64,000 bases of DNA, taken from positions 1 to 64,000 of the forward strand of contig NZ_JAKGBW010000001.1 of assembly GCF_021556485.1 (NCBI RefSeq). Reading direction: 5' to 3'. This DNA comes from Oceanobacillus alkalisoli. GTDB taxonomy: Bacteria; Bacillota; Bacilli; Bacillales; Amphibacillaceae. Both the position numbers and the translations under genes were made by a program. Below are positions 52,179-60,262 of the stretch, piece after piece. Every line of letters begins with the position of its first letter. Position 1 is the stretch's first letter. The notes below the pieces were generated by a model. The model worked only from the letters and a program-made list of their open reading frames with translations, searched no databases and was not told where the DNA came from.

Positions 52179-52310
52179 ATATAGTAAATAGGTACTTTTT
52201 ATCAGGAGGATTTCTCTGGAAGGGGTTGGTATTTATTTGACATTAGTCTGTTTTGCTCAGTGACTGCAACTATTCTCTTTTTCGTAAAAATTCTATTGGA
52301 GGTTTTATAA

Positions 52311-54308
52311 ATGAAATTTCAAGATATTAAAGCGAATATTACTAACAACAGTAACCTATATCCCGCCCAAATAGATGCTTACAGATCTGCATTATCCCAC
52401 TACACAGAGTTTTCGGATTTCAAATACAGAGAATCACTCATAGTCATGCCTACAGGAACTGGGAAAACTGGTGTTATGTCATTACTCCCTTTTGGCATCG
52501 CTGAAGGTAGAGTACTGATAATAACTCCAGGAAAAATTGTTAGGAAAACAGTATTTTCTCATTTCGATTCTGTTAATAATCCCGACCAAACGTTCTGGGT
52601 GAAAAGAAATATTATTTATGATAGATTTTCCTTGCCAAAATCATATTTATATAAAGGTTTCAATCCCCGTATTCAAGGAGAGAAAGGGTTAACCATTAAA
52701 AAACTAGAAGCTTCTGATGTAGTCGTTACTAATATACATAAAATTGTAAGTAGTAATGAAGAAGTGAATTTAATAAATTTAGTTGAAAGAGACTTTTTTG
52801 ACATGATTATTATTGATGAAGCACATCATGTAGCAGCAAATATGTGGCAAGAAACATTAAGTTATTTTGATGCAACAAAAGTAATAAAATTAACTGCTAC
52901 TCCATTTAGAGGAGATAAATTAGAAATATCAAATCATGATTACGATCCGATTTTTGAATATACTCTAGGTGAAGCGATTGATGATAGCCTAGTTAAAAAT
53001 ATTGTTAAACAAGAAGATATTCCAGGGGAATTGGTATTTTTCGATAAAGATACCAATAAACAATACACACTTGAAGAAGCAAAAGAAGAATTAGGGAATG
53101 AGTTTGTAAGTAAATCAATAGCAATGTCTGAAACTTGTTCTAAACAAGTGATAGAAAGAACTAAAGATGTATTATCAGCAAAGAGACAAAGTTACCCTAA
53201 ACATCAAGTATTAGCAGTTACCTGTAATGATGAGCATGCTAGAGAGGTATGTAAATGGTATAAAGATTTAGGCTTGAGCGCGACATATGTTAGTACTAGG
53301 AGTTTAAATGAGAGGGAGATTGAACAAAGATTAACTGATTATGCAAATGGAAAGTACGATGTGATGGTTAGTATTCAAATGTTAGGTGAAGGATACGATA
53401 ATCCTAACATTTCAATCATATCTTTGTTCAGACCTTTTAAAACGTTAGGTCCTTATGCGCAATCGATTGGAAGAGGGTTAAGAAAGATACACGCTGAGAA
53501 CATTATGCCTATAGATAATTATTGTAATGTTATATATCACCAAGAACTTGGATTAGAAAGTCTATGGGAATACTATAAAAATCAGGAAGAATACGGGAAA
53601 TTAATAAAAAAACAAGCTGCCTTTTTATCAGAACAACTGACTTTTGATTTTAGTGAATTGGGTTATGTAGAAAAAGAATCATCAAAAAAATCTAACTCTG
53701 AAGAGAAGGAATATGATTTAGCAAATGTATCCGTAAATAATACCTTAAATGTCTCCGGTTACTCTTCCGAAGGATTGGGAAGAAGTGACTCATTCACTTC
53801 GACTGGATACCAAGAATACAAACAACATTTAAGTGAAATTACATCTAAACAGGAAAACAAATTAAATGATTATAAAGAAAAACTAGATACGCAAGTGGAA
53901 AATGGGGTATTGAATAAAGAGGAAGCAGATATTCTCTTAAGTGCATTTGAGAAAGATGTTCAGCAGAATATTAATGAAAGTTATTCTGAATTTGAAGATT
54001 TAATTGTTTCTGAATCCCTAAGAGAAGATTTTACTAGATGGTTGAACACTCGAATTGAAGAGTTTTTCAAGATATCTGAGCTTAAAAAACAAGGTTTTGA
54101 CCTAAATCGCGACTCTTCACTTGTTGACAATGAACCAATTGATAATATAGGATATATAGCAAGAAATATTAGACAGTCACTGTTTGATCAAACAGGAAAA
54201 AACGTATCATTATACTCTAACATTGATTATGCTGTAGCAAAGGAAAGAGTAATTGAAAAATTAAAATACTGGACAGAAGAATATGGTAAAAAGGAGGATG
54301 AGTTATAA
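52311..54308 (+). CDS. SF2 DEAH-box helicase, accessory cargo
   Basis: 665 aa. Motifs: I MPTGTGKTG (46-54), II IIDEAHH (167-173), III LTATPF (194-199), and VI QSIGRGLRK (about 384-392). The N-terminal QxxR-like YPAQIDAYRSAL suits the SF2 type I/III restriction or UvrB-like group. Residues about 430-665 are a charged extension with no recognised domain. No nuclease motif is visible. TTGGAGG precedes the ATG. It forms a two-gene unit with the 87-aa gene, between repressor and integrase, where prophages often carry defence genes. Confidence 0.85.
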   Translation: MKFQDIKANITNNSNLYPAQIDAYRSALSHYTEFSDFKYRESLIVMPTGTGKTGVMSLLPFGIAEGRVLIITPGKIVRKTVFSHFDSVNNPDQTFWVKRNIIYDRFSLPKSYLYKGFNPRIQGEKGLTIKKLEASDVVVTNIHKIVSSNEEVNLINLVERDFFDMIIIDEAHHVAANMWQETLSYFDATKVIKLTATPFRGDKLEISNHDYDPIFEYTLGEAIDDSLVKNIVKQEDIPGELVFFDKDTNKQYTLEEAKEELGNEFVSKSIAMSETCSKQVIERTKDVLSAKRQSYPKHQVLAVTCNDEHAREVCKWYKDLGLSATYVSTRSLNEREIEQRLTDYANGKYDVMVSIQMLGEGYDNPNISIISLFRPFKTLGPYAQSIGRGLRKIHAENIMPIDNYCNVIYHQELGLESLWEYYKNQEEYGKLIKKQAAFLSEQLTFDFSELGYVEKESSKKSNSEEKEYDLANVSVNNTLNVSGYSSEGLGRSDSFTSTGYQEYKQHLSEITSKQENKLNDYKEKLDTQVENGVLNKEEADILLSAFEKDVQQNINESYSEFEDLIVSESLREDFTRWLNTRIEEFFKISELKKQGFDLNRDSSLVDNEPIDNIGYIARNIRQSLFDQTGKNVSLYSNIDYAVAKERVIEKLKYWTEEYGKKEDEL

Positions 54309-54572
54309 ATGCAATCGTCACATTCAACAAAAATTAAACTTAGACCGACAAATCATTATTTAGACTTGATAGCAAAAATTCAGTCAAAGGGAGGAGAAAC
54401 ATTCGATTTATCAGTAGAAAACTATGAAAGTATAATCTTGGTTAACTTCTCACACAAATACAATTCTAGCGACCTGATATTTAAAGAATGCATTGAATAT
54501 AACCGGGATTATCAAATTATGAATTGGACTATAATAGTCAGCGATAAAGTTTATACCGTGTACTCAGAATAA
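54309..54572 (+). CDS. 87-aa partner of the DEAH helicase
   Basis: Starts immediately after the helicase stop, with AAGGAGGATGAG overlapping the helicase end, so the two are tightly coupled. MQSSHSTKIKLRPTNHYLDL.., likely mixed alpha/beta with DYQIMNWTIIVSDKVYTVYS at the end. No family recognised and no catalytic motif. Confidence 0.75.
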   Translation: MQSSHSTKIKLRPTNHYLDLIAKIQSKGGETFDLSVENYESIILVNFSHKYNSSDLIFKECIEYNRDYQIMNWTIIVSDKVYTVYSE

Positions 54573-54580
54573 TAACTCAT

Positions 54581-54613
54581 AAAAGGTGTACATTTATTTG
54601 TACACCTTTTATT
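54581..54613 (+). terminator. Terminator of the helicase cassette
   Basis: AAAAGGTGTACA / TGTACACCTTTT perfect 12-bp stem with a 6-nt loop, A and T runs on both sides. Confidence 0.9.
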
Positions 54614-54624
54614 ACACCATTAAC

Positions 54625-54638
54625 AGAACGTATATTCC
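54625..54638 (+). promoter_or_regulatory. Candidate LexA box upstream of immA-like gene
   Basis: AGAACGTATATTCC matches the Bacillus LexA consensus except at two positions. It lies 28 bp before the metalloprotease start. No clear -35/-10 surrounds it, so this is tentative. Confidence 0.35.
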
Positions 54639-54665
54639 TGTATTTGGCGAAAGGATGATTTAAGA

Positions 54666-55169
54666 ATGCCCTACATAAAAACAGCTTTAGAAGATTGGAT
54701 AAATACACGATATCGACGAATGCAGTTAAAAACGCCACAGGATATCGATTTAGAGCGAATTGCTCGCATCTATAGTATTTACCTACATTACAGACCAATG
54801 GACGCTAGATACGACATATTTGGACGATATCGGTCTATTGTATTAGATTCCAGATCTACTATTGAAGAACAACGTGAACAATTTTTCCATGAACTCTGCC
54901 ATATCCTCCGACATGTCGGCCATCAGTCCATGATGCCCAAAGCATTTCGTGAATTGCAGGAATGGGATGCGAATCTTTTTACAATGTATGCTGCCCTCCC
55001 CTACTACATGGTTAAGGAATATGAATTCGATGATCCTTTATTAATACAAAACTTGGCGAACGATTTTAAAGTAACGGAAGAATTGTGTGAGAAAAGAATG
55101 GACCATATAAAAAGAAATATGATGTTCCGTTCTCAAATTGTCGCTGAAAGCAAAGCGATATATAATTAA
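54666..55169 (+). CDS. ImmA/IrrE-family metallopeptidase
   Basis: 167 aa. The zinc motif is HELCH (about residues 76-80) in EQFFHELCHILRHVGHQ. A third ligand region follows (QEWDANLFTMYAAL). ImmA enzymes cleave their cognate HTH repressor on DNA damage; the CI-like protein here lacks its own protease domain. GAAAGGATG precedes the ATG. The helicase cassette separates it from the repressor gene, consistent with later insertion. Confidence 0.92.
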   Translation: MPYIKTALEDWINTRYRRMQLKTPQDIDLERIARIYSIYLHYRPMDARYDIFGRYRSIVLDSRSTIEEQREQFFHELCHILRHVGHQSMMPKAFRELQEWDANLFTMYAALPYYMVKEYEFDDPLLIQNLANDFKVTEELCEKRMDHIKRNMMFRSQIVAESKAIYN

Positions 55170-55196
55170 TACCAATGATTTAAGGAGGTGATAAAA

Positions 55197-55355
55197 TTGT
55201 CTATCCCCCAAACACAGCGTCTGTCCACGCACGAAGGGATAGATAAGAATGTCAAAAAAACCAGAGTTACACAAAACAAAGAAGGATCCGGAACTGTTTT
55301 ATTATTTCACAGCAAAAAAAGAAAAACGTTGGATGTTCCGGCATCGCTATTATGA
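55197..55355 (+). CDS. 52-codon frame overlapping the integrase start
   Basis: TTG follows a very strong AAGGAGGTGATAAAA. The frame MSIPQTQRLSTHEGIDKNVK.. runs out of phase through the first third of the integrase N-terminal region and is basic. It could be a small excisionase-like or leader peptide, or merely a binding site for translation coupling. Low certainty. Confidence 0.3.
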   Translation: MSIPQTQRLSTHEGIDKNVKKTRVTQNKEGSGTVLLFHSKKRKTLDVPASLL

Positions 55356-56409
55356 TGCTTTGGGTAATCGTCGGGAAAAGTCAAGGCAAAGCTTCACGAA
55401 AGAAAATGAAGCTTACAGAGAGCTTTTAGAAGTAAGGATAGCTATTAGTAATGGAGACACAAAAGAGGTCGAAAATAGCAATATCACGGTATCAGAATGG
55501 CTTGATATTTGGTATGAAACCAAGCATGTTGGTTGGGAAATCACCACACGCACTGACCGCAAAAGATTTATTGAAGATATTTTTAAACCGAATATCGGTA
55601 AATACAAACTAGCAAAGCTTGACGGCATGACATACGAAAGAGAGTTCATTAATAAACTTTTAAAATCATACTCATCAGGTACAGTTAAGCTATATCATAA
55701 CATTTTTAGAATAGCCGTAAATACAGCTGTAACTAATAAAGTTATAAAAGAAAATAATATAGCTCATATCACTGTTCCTGATAAAAGTAAAAAACTAGAT
55801 AATTTCTTGAGCCAATCAGAGTTAAATACTCTTTTAACTGCCACTAAAAAACAATCAAGCTTCACAATGTCAACATTAATTTTGTTTATAGCTAATACAG
55901 GTGTGCGGAAAGGTGAAGCACATAGTTTACGTTGGCGGGATATTGATTTTGAAAACAAGACCATAAAAATAGAATGGACCCGAGACGAACACGGAATCCG
56001 TTCCCCGAAAACGTTAAATAGCTATCGAACCATTCACGTTGATGATAACACACTTAATCCTTTAAAAGAATACAAGACCTGGTGTAAACAAAAGAAATTA
56101 AGCAATGGAGAGCATCTAAAAGAGGACGATATTATCTTTATTTCAAATCGTGGCGGGATACCTGTTTGTCAAAATTCAATCAATCAAGCCTTATCATCTT
56201 TGATTGAAAAAAATGGTATTAAAAAAATAACACCGCACGGATTGCGCCATACTCATGCAACAATACTTTTAAATAGAAGAGTATCTGTTGCTACCGTTGC
56301 CAAACGATTAGGAAACACCGCTGAAGAAATTCATCGAACCTATGGACATTCAGATGAGGATGCAGATCTGCAGGCGGTAGAAATATTTAGCAAAGTCGTA
56401 AATAGTTAA
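55249..56409 (+). CDS. Phage integrase, tyrosine recombinase
   Basis: 386 aa. An N-terminal arm-binding AP2-like domain (about 15-65: KRWMFRHRYYDALGNRR) and a SAM-like core-binding domain (65-165) precede the catalytic domain. Active residues are seen in TGVRKGEAHSL (Arg), HGLRHTHA (His-x-x-Arg) and HRTYGHS (Tyr). It ends 82 bp from the attR core, as expected for the enzyme that inserted this prophage. AAGGGA precedes ATG 55249. Confidence 0.95.
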   Translation: MSKKPELHKTKKDPELFYYFTAKKEKRWMFRHRYYDALGNRREKSRQSFTKENEAYRELLEVRIAISNGDTKEVENSNITVSEWLDIWYETKHVGWEITTRTDRKRFIEDIFKPNIGKYKLAKLDGMTYEREFINKLLKSYSSGTVKLYHNIFRIAVNTAVTNKVIKENNIAHITVPDKSKKLDNFLSQSELNTLLTATKKQSSFTMSTLILFIANTGVRKGEAHSLRWRDIDFENKTIKIEWTRDEHGIRSPKTLNSYRTIHVDDNTLNPLKEYKTWCKQKKLSNGEHLKEDDIIFISNRGGIPVCQNSINQALSSLIEKNGIKKITPHGLRHTHATILLNRRVSVATVAKRLGNTAEEIHRTYGHSDEDADLQAVEIFSKVVNS

Positions 56410-56410
56410 A

Positions 56411-56460
56411 CTGGGGGAGCTTTTGGGGGGACTTTTAAAAAAGGCCCTCCCAAAGCCCAG
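56411..56460 (+). terminator. Integrase terminator with G-rich arm
   Basis: CTGGG...CCCAG and GCTTTTGGGGGG...CCCTCCCAAAGC pair over 50 bp. The left arm also matches a G-rich sequence inside attL (16101-16128). 56461-56757 has only attR and the next terminator. Confidence 0.65.
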
Positions 56461-56490
56461 TGTTACCAATGTTTTGTGAGCCAATTAATG

Positions 56491-56563
56491 TTATATATCA
56501 TAACATATCTGTTTATCAAAGGTTATTATTAAATAGGTATGTAGTCAAGTTGGGTCAACGTTT
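56491..56563. other. attR, right prophage attachment site
   Basis: The core TTATATATCATAACA (56491-56505) is followed by 58 bp resembling the phage-side arm of attL, including TTATCAA, GTTATTATT and AGTCAAG. By position this right flank is the original host sequence. Confidence 0.7.
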
Positions 56564-56711
56564 AGAGTACTTTATGAGGTAGCAGAGTGCTTTTGAAGAA
56601 TAAAGACAAGAGGGTGCCTATAACGGTTTTAAAGATGTATCATGTAAAGAAGAATGTAATACATGATGTGACAAGTTTATTTCGAAAAATTGTTGTGCAG
56701 AATTAATTGAT

Positions 56712-56755
56712 AAAAAATAGCCTCTCAACTATTTTACAGCTGAGAGGTTTTTTAA
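56712..56755. terminator. Bidirectional terminator
   Basis: CCTCTCA / TGAGAGG stem with T runs on both strands; serves the leftward Cys-rich gene. Confidence 0.8.
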
Positions 56756-56757
56756 TT

Positions 56758-56898
56758 TTAGTAATAGCGGTTACAACAATGACAGTATTCTCTTCTACGT
56801 TTTTCGTCACGTTTGTAACAACAACAGTTTTCACGCTGCTTTTTACATGAATCGCAATGATCCTCATGTTTCTTTCTACATGGGTCAGAATAACACAT
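56758..56898 (-). CDS. 46-aa Cys-rich protein
   Basis: MCYSDPCRKKHEDHCDSCKK.., with nine cysteines including CCCY and CHCCNRYY, and many Arg/Lys/His. GGAGAG precedes the ATG and a terminator follows, so it is a real single-gene unit. Composition resembles small spore-coat or metal-binding proteins; cotD lies in this general region in B. subtilis but similarity is not evident. Confidence 0.7.
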   Translation of the reverse strand: MCYSDPCRKKHEDHCDSCKKQRENCCCYKRDEKRRREYCHCCNRYY

Positions 56899-57015
56899 AA
56901 CTGATCTCTCCTTTCTTGTTTAGCATATGCACTTTGAAAGAAGAAGAGTGGACAAAGCTAATAGTAGGAAACACAATTTTCAAAGGCATCGACTCAGGTA
57001 TAATAAATAACATAT

Positions 57016-58074
57016 CTACAACCGTCTATTAACCTCGCCACGGACTTTTTCATACTCAGCTTGACTAATTCCTAGGGATTCCCGCCTCTCCGCGTGGCCA
57101 TTCCCGTGTTTACCCGCAATAACCTCACGAGCCATCTGACTAATCGATTTTTCAGAAGGTGACAGCACACCAGCCAAACGTTTGTTTACTTCTTCTCTAA
57201 CTTGGTTATATACAGCTTGGCTAATGCCTAACGATTTTCTTCTCGCATCATGGCCATTGCCGTGCTTCCCGCGAATCACTTCTTGAGCCATTTGCGCTAC
57301 CGATTTGCTAGGACCGCTAGATTTAGGTGTAGAAGTTCCTCTTAATCTACGGTTAACCTCCATGCGAACTTTCTCATACTCCGATTGACTGATATCCAGT
57401 GACTCTCTCCTAGCTGCATGGCCGTTCCCGTGTTTGCCAGCAATAACTTCATCAGCCATTTGAGAAATTGTCTTCTCTTCCGGTTTGCTTGGAGTTCTTG
57501 GCTTACGAGGGAGTTTGCCATTAGTTGTCTCGGTGATAGCCTTAACAAGTTCTTTGGCGTACTTCTCCACCCCTTCGATCATTATCTTAGCATCGTGGGA
57601 GTTTGTACCGAAACCTAATTCAACCAAACGATAAGTGATGCCAGCATTTTTGGCACGGTTAACGTTTGCTAGTTCACTGCGTCCACTAATGCCGTGATGA
57701 TTTCGGTGAGCATACCGTACACCGACGATTCGATCGATTGCATCCCGCAAAGCTAGATCCATTTTGTCGGGGCTATAATCACTGTGGATGATAACATGTC
57801 CGCCAGATGCGTTGGCTGTAGCTGCATCGAAGTGGATTTCTGTTACTTCAGTTGCATTGTACTTCTTAGCAAGAGCTGCGATATTTCCATAATCGTATAC
57901 GTTATATTTGTCAAAAAAGACAACCTTATGATTTTTTGGCAGAAATCTTTTCATCGCTGGGAATAAATCTTCTGATACATACCTGTGTTCTCCTTTTGTA
58001 ATGAATCCAGTTGCACCAAGGTCAAAGTCGCCGTTTCTTTTTCTTCCGTGTCCTGCGATCAGTAAATGAGTCAT
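57016..58074 (-). CDS. Second N-acetylmuramoyl-L-alanine amidase with three CW_7-type repeats
   Basis: 352 aa from ATG 58074 (GGGAGGAATTTAT ahead). An Amidase_3-like N-terminal domain (1-170) has LLIAGHG, VTEIHFDA and RLVELGFGTN, carrying the zinc and Glu motifs. A Pro/Lys linker is followed by three repeats of the pattern QMAxEVIxGKHGNGHxxRR and VN(R/K)RL, the CW_7 (Cpl-7) wall-binding motif. It differs from the prophage endolysin at 19 kb and lies outside attR. Either a host-adopted lysin or a remnant of an older prophage. Confidence 0.88.
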   Translation of the reverse strand: MTHLLIAGHGRKRNGDFDLGATGFITKGEHRYVSEDLFPAMKRFLPKNHKVVFFDKYNVYDYGNIAALAKKYNATEVTEIHFDAATANASGGHVIIHSDYSPDKMDLALRDAIDRIVGVRYAHRNHHGISGRSELANVNRAKNAGITYRLVELGFGTNSHDAKIMIEGVEKYAKELVKAITETTNGKLPRKPRTPSKPEEKTISQMADEVIAGKHGNGHAARRESLDISQSEYEKVRMEVNRRLRGTSTPKSSGPSKSVAQMAQEVIRGKHGNGHDARRKSLGISQAVYNQVREEVNKRLAGVLSPSEKSISQMAREVIAGKHGNGHAERRESLGISQAEYEKVRGEVNRRL

Positions 58075-58131
58075 ATAAATTCCTCCCATCCTATTTTATG
58101 CAAGAAAAAAGACAACTCTTGTAGAGCTGTC

Positions 58132-58236
58132 TCACTTTTCGTTAGTTCGCTTATACACTTTAACCCAAATTGCAGCGGCACTTACTAGGACACCCTGGAT
58201 GATGATTACATGAACAACTAAAAAACACACCATCAT
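58132..58236 (-). pseudogene. Possible holin remnant or mini membrane protein
   Basis: A 34-codon frame MMVCFLVVHVIIIQGVLVSA.. then VKVYKRTNEK: one hydrophobic helix and a basic tail, like the end of a small holin. No clear binding site; the start overlaps a terminator. The spacer to the amidase (AGACAGCTCT..GTTGTCTTTTTTCTTGCATAAAATA) parallels the holin-amidase spacer at 20.2 kb. Confidence 0.35.
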
Positions 58237-58257
58237 AAACTAAGCTTGGTGTGTTTT
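58221..58257 (-). terminator. Terminator downstream of cdd
   Basis: AAACACACCA / TGGTGTGTTT stem with a 14-nt loop; T run on the minus strand. Confidence 0.75.
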
Positions 58258-58299
58258 GTGTTTTTCAACGTAATAACAAGGTGAATTACCTGGTCCATC

Positions 58300-58701
58300 T
58301 TATTCCGCATCCAAATCAGTCGGAGTAAAGGAAAATGGCAGCAGCTTTTCCATCGTAAATGTCTTTATATCTTGATTGAGATTGGTAAGATGAATTTCCA
58401 TATCTTGCGAGAAGAACTCGCTCATCACTTGTCTGCAAGAGCCGCATGGTGGTACGGGACGATTCGTATCTGCGGCAACAGCCATTTCCTCAAATTCCGT
58501 TTCCCCTTCTGAGATCGCTTTAAATATTGCTACCCGCTCTGCACATAAGCTGACAGGATAAGCTGCATTTTCAATATTACAGCCTGTATAGACTTTGCCT
58601 GATTTCGTCCGCAATGCAGCTCCTACTGCGAATTTCGAATATGGAACATACGCAGTTTCCCTAATATTGATTGCTTGTTGGACTAATGATTGCTGATTCA
58701 T
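58300..58701 (-). CDS. cdd: Cytidine deaminase
   Basis: 133 aa, zinc-dependent, converting cytidine and deoxycytidine to uridine forms in pyrimidine salvage. Motifs CAERVAIF (Cys and catalytic Glu) and PPCGSCRQV (zinc cysteines) show the homotetrameric type. GGGGGAGAATC precedes the ATG. Confidence 0.96.
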   Translation of the reverse strand: MNQQSLVQQAINIRETAYVPYSKFAVGAALRTKSGKVYTGCNIENAAYPVSLCAERVAIFKAISEGETEFEEMAVAADTNRPVPPCGSCRQVMSEFFSQDMEIHLTNLNQDIKTFTMEKLLPFSFTPTDLDAE

Positions 58702-58714
58702 GATTCTCCCCCAC

Positions 58715-59080
58715 TTATTTGTTAGTATCCTCTAATTCCTCAAGTAATTGATCAAAGATATAGGTGATAGATTTATACAATTCCATATATCGCTTCGGCC
58801 GGGCATCTATAAAGTAGCTATGCATAAGCAAAAGCTCCATATTCTCTCTAGTTGACGCGACTTGCTGCGGGTGAACATTTACTTTCCGTTGCTTCACGAT
58901 TCCTAGTGTTGCTTCTTCCCATTGTTCAAGTAGTTCATATACTGGATCTGTTTCTTCTTTTACCATATTAAAAAAATCTCTATCCCGGCGGTTTTTAGGT
59001 GGAGCAGTATTTTCAAATCTTTCTTTTAAACGATTGAGATGCGCTCTCAATTTTGCAGTTTGTGCTTTAACGGTTACCAT
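58715..59080 (-). CDS. YppE-like protein (DUF1798)
   Basis: 121 aa, all-helical, with FFNMVKEETDPVYELLEQWEE and HPQQVASTRENMELLLMHSY, matching the DUF1798 family. It resembles YppE, which lies near recU in B. subtilis. Unknown function. ATG 59080. Confidence 0.8.
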   Translation of the reverse strand: MVTVKAQTAKLRAHLNRLKERFENTAPPKNRRDRDFFNMVKEETDPVYELLEQWEEATLGIVKQRKVNVHPQQVASTRENMELLLMHSYFIDARPKRYMELYKSITYIFDQLLEELEDTNK

Positions 59081-59124
59081 GACTGACCACCTTATGTGTA
59101 AATATTTAAAGTTTCTTCCTTACT

Positions 59125-59334
59125 TTATCTATATTGTAATAAATTTTCGATTGTAGTTTCAACCATTTCCATTTCTTGTTGTTGCTCCTGGAACAGCTTT
59201 GAAATCTCATGGTTGGTTCTATTCTTTATTATAGCATCTAATTGTTCGAGTTGCTCAGCGATATCCATTAAGAATTGTTCAGCATCTTGCTTCCTTACTC
59301 CATCTACATATAATTGTTCCAATGCGATTGACAT
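59125..59334 (-). CDS. Small helical protein between YppE-like and recU
   Basis: 69 aa, mainly helix with Glu/Gln-rich coiled-coil character (LFQEQQQEMEMVETTIENLL). GGGAGGAG is 7 bases before ATG 59334. Divergent from recU across about 300 bp (59335-59639), which should hold both promoters but shows no perfect boxes to me. No family assigned. Confidence 0.6.
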   Translation of the reverse strand: MSIALEQLYVDGVRKQDAEQFLMDIAEQLEQLDAIIKNRTNHEISKLFQEQQQEMEMVETTIENLLQYR

Positions 59335-59639
59335 CCGCATCTCCTCCCTTTTCTATTAGCAATTCGTTCTTTGATGTTTAGTCTCCTGCTCTGTCGACAA
59401 AACTAGAAGTAAACGGTCAAAACTAGTTGTTTTTCTCATGCAAAATGGTAAAATGTTCACTTCAGGTTCGTTTCCAGACTCGTATTTTCATGGTATGATT
59501 TCTTTATCTATTTACCGAAAAAATGTTCCCTAATTATGTCTCTTTTTCATTTTTGTTATATAATGTATATGTACGATTACTTCCTGAGATTTAATGGAGT
59601 AAGGGAGGATGATCGGTTCAGTCAATAGGAGGAGAAATA

Positions 59640-60236
59640 ATGAACTATCCAAATGGACAGAAAAGGCGTCCATTACAACGGGTAAATAGAGAAATGAAGA
59701 ATCAAAAATACAGTAATCGGGGAATGACGCTGGAGGAAGATATCAATACAACAAACGAATATTATCTTGCACATAATCTAGCTGTTATCCATAAAAAACC
59801 AACCCCGGTTCAAGTCGTACGGGTGCATTACCCGCAGCGCAGTGCAGCTGTTATTACAGAAGCTTATTATAAACAAGCATCAACAACGGATTATAATGGA
59901 TTATATCGCGGTAAATACATTGACTTTGAAGCAAAAGAGACGAAAAATAAAACGCGGTTTCCATTAGCTAACATTCATGAACATCAGATTGCTCATATGG
60001 AGCAGGTTGCAAGTCATGGGGGGATCAGTTTTATCATTATCCGCTTTTCAAGCCATGATGAAACATATTTATTTGAAACAGCGAAACTTCTTCCCCTTTG
60101 GTTCGACCAATTTAAGAAAGGGAAAAAATCAATTGCATATGAAACAATCCGAGATGAAGGTTATCTCATTCCCTTAAAATTTCAAGCAAGAGTGGACTAT
60201 TTGTCTGTGATTGACAAGCTTTATTTCACAAAATAA
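59640..60236 (+). CDS. recU: Holliday junction resolvase RecU
   Basis: 198 aa. SNRGMTLEEDINTTNEYYL and YRGKYIDFEAKETKNKTRFP carry the PD-(D/E)xK-type active residues; resolves recombination junctions and aids chromosome segregation. AGGAGGAG precedes the ATG. Co-transcribed with ponA, an arrangement conserved in Bacillus and staphylococci. Confidence 0.95.
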   Translation: MNYPNGQKRRPLQRVNREMKNQKYSNRGMTLEEDINTTNEYYLAHNLAVIHKKPTPVQVVRVHYPQRSAAVITEAYYKQASTTDYNGLYRGKYIDFEAKETKNKTRFPLANIHEHQIAHMEQVASHGGISFIIIRFSSHDETYLFETAKLLPLWFDQFKKGKKSIAYETIRDEGYLIPLKFQARVDYLSVIDKLYFTK

Positions 60237-60262
60237 TAGTTCAAATGATGGAGGTTTTACTT

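Larger units (their letters stand above)
15972..56505. mobile_element. HK97-type Siphoviridae-like prophage, about 40.5 kb
   Basis: Bounded by the two att cores, with integrase at the right end. It contains a full set of modules: immunity, replication, late regulation (ArpU), P27-family small terminase and large terminase, HK97 portal/protease/capsid, long non-contractile tail genes (tape measure 1158 aa) and lysis. The only clear damage is a stop in the collagen-like fibre gene and a small frameshifted orphan near 18.8 kb. It could be inducible. Confidence 0.9.
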
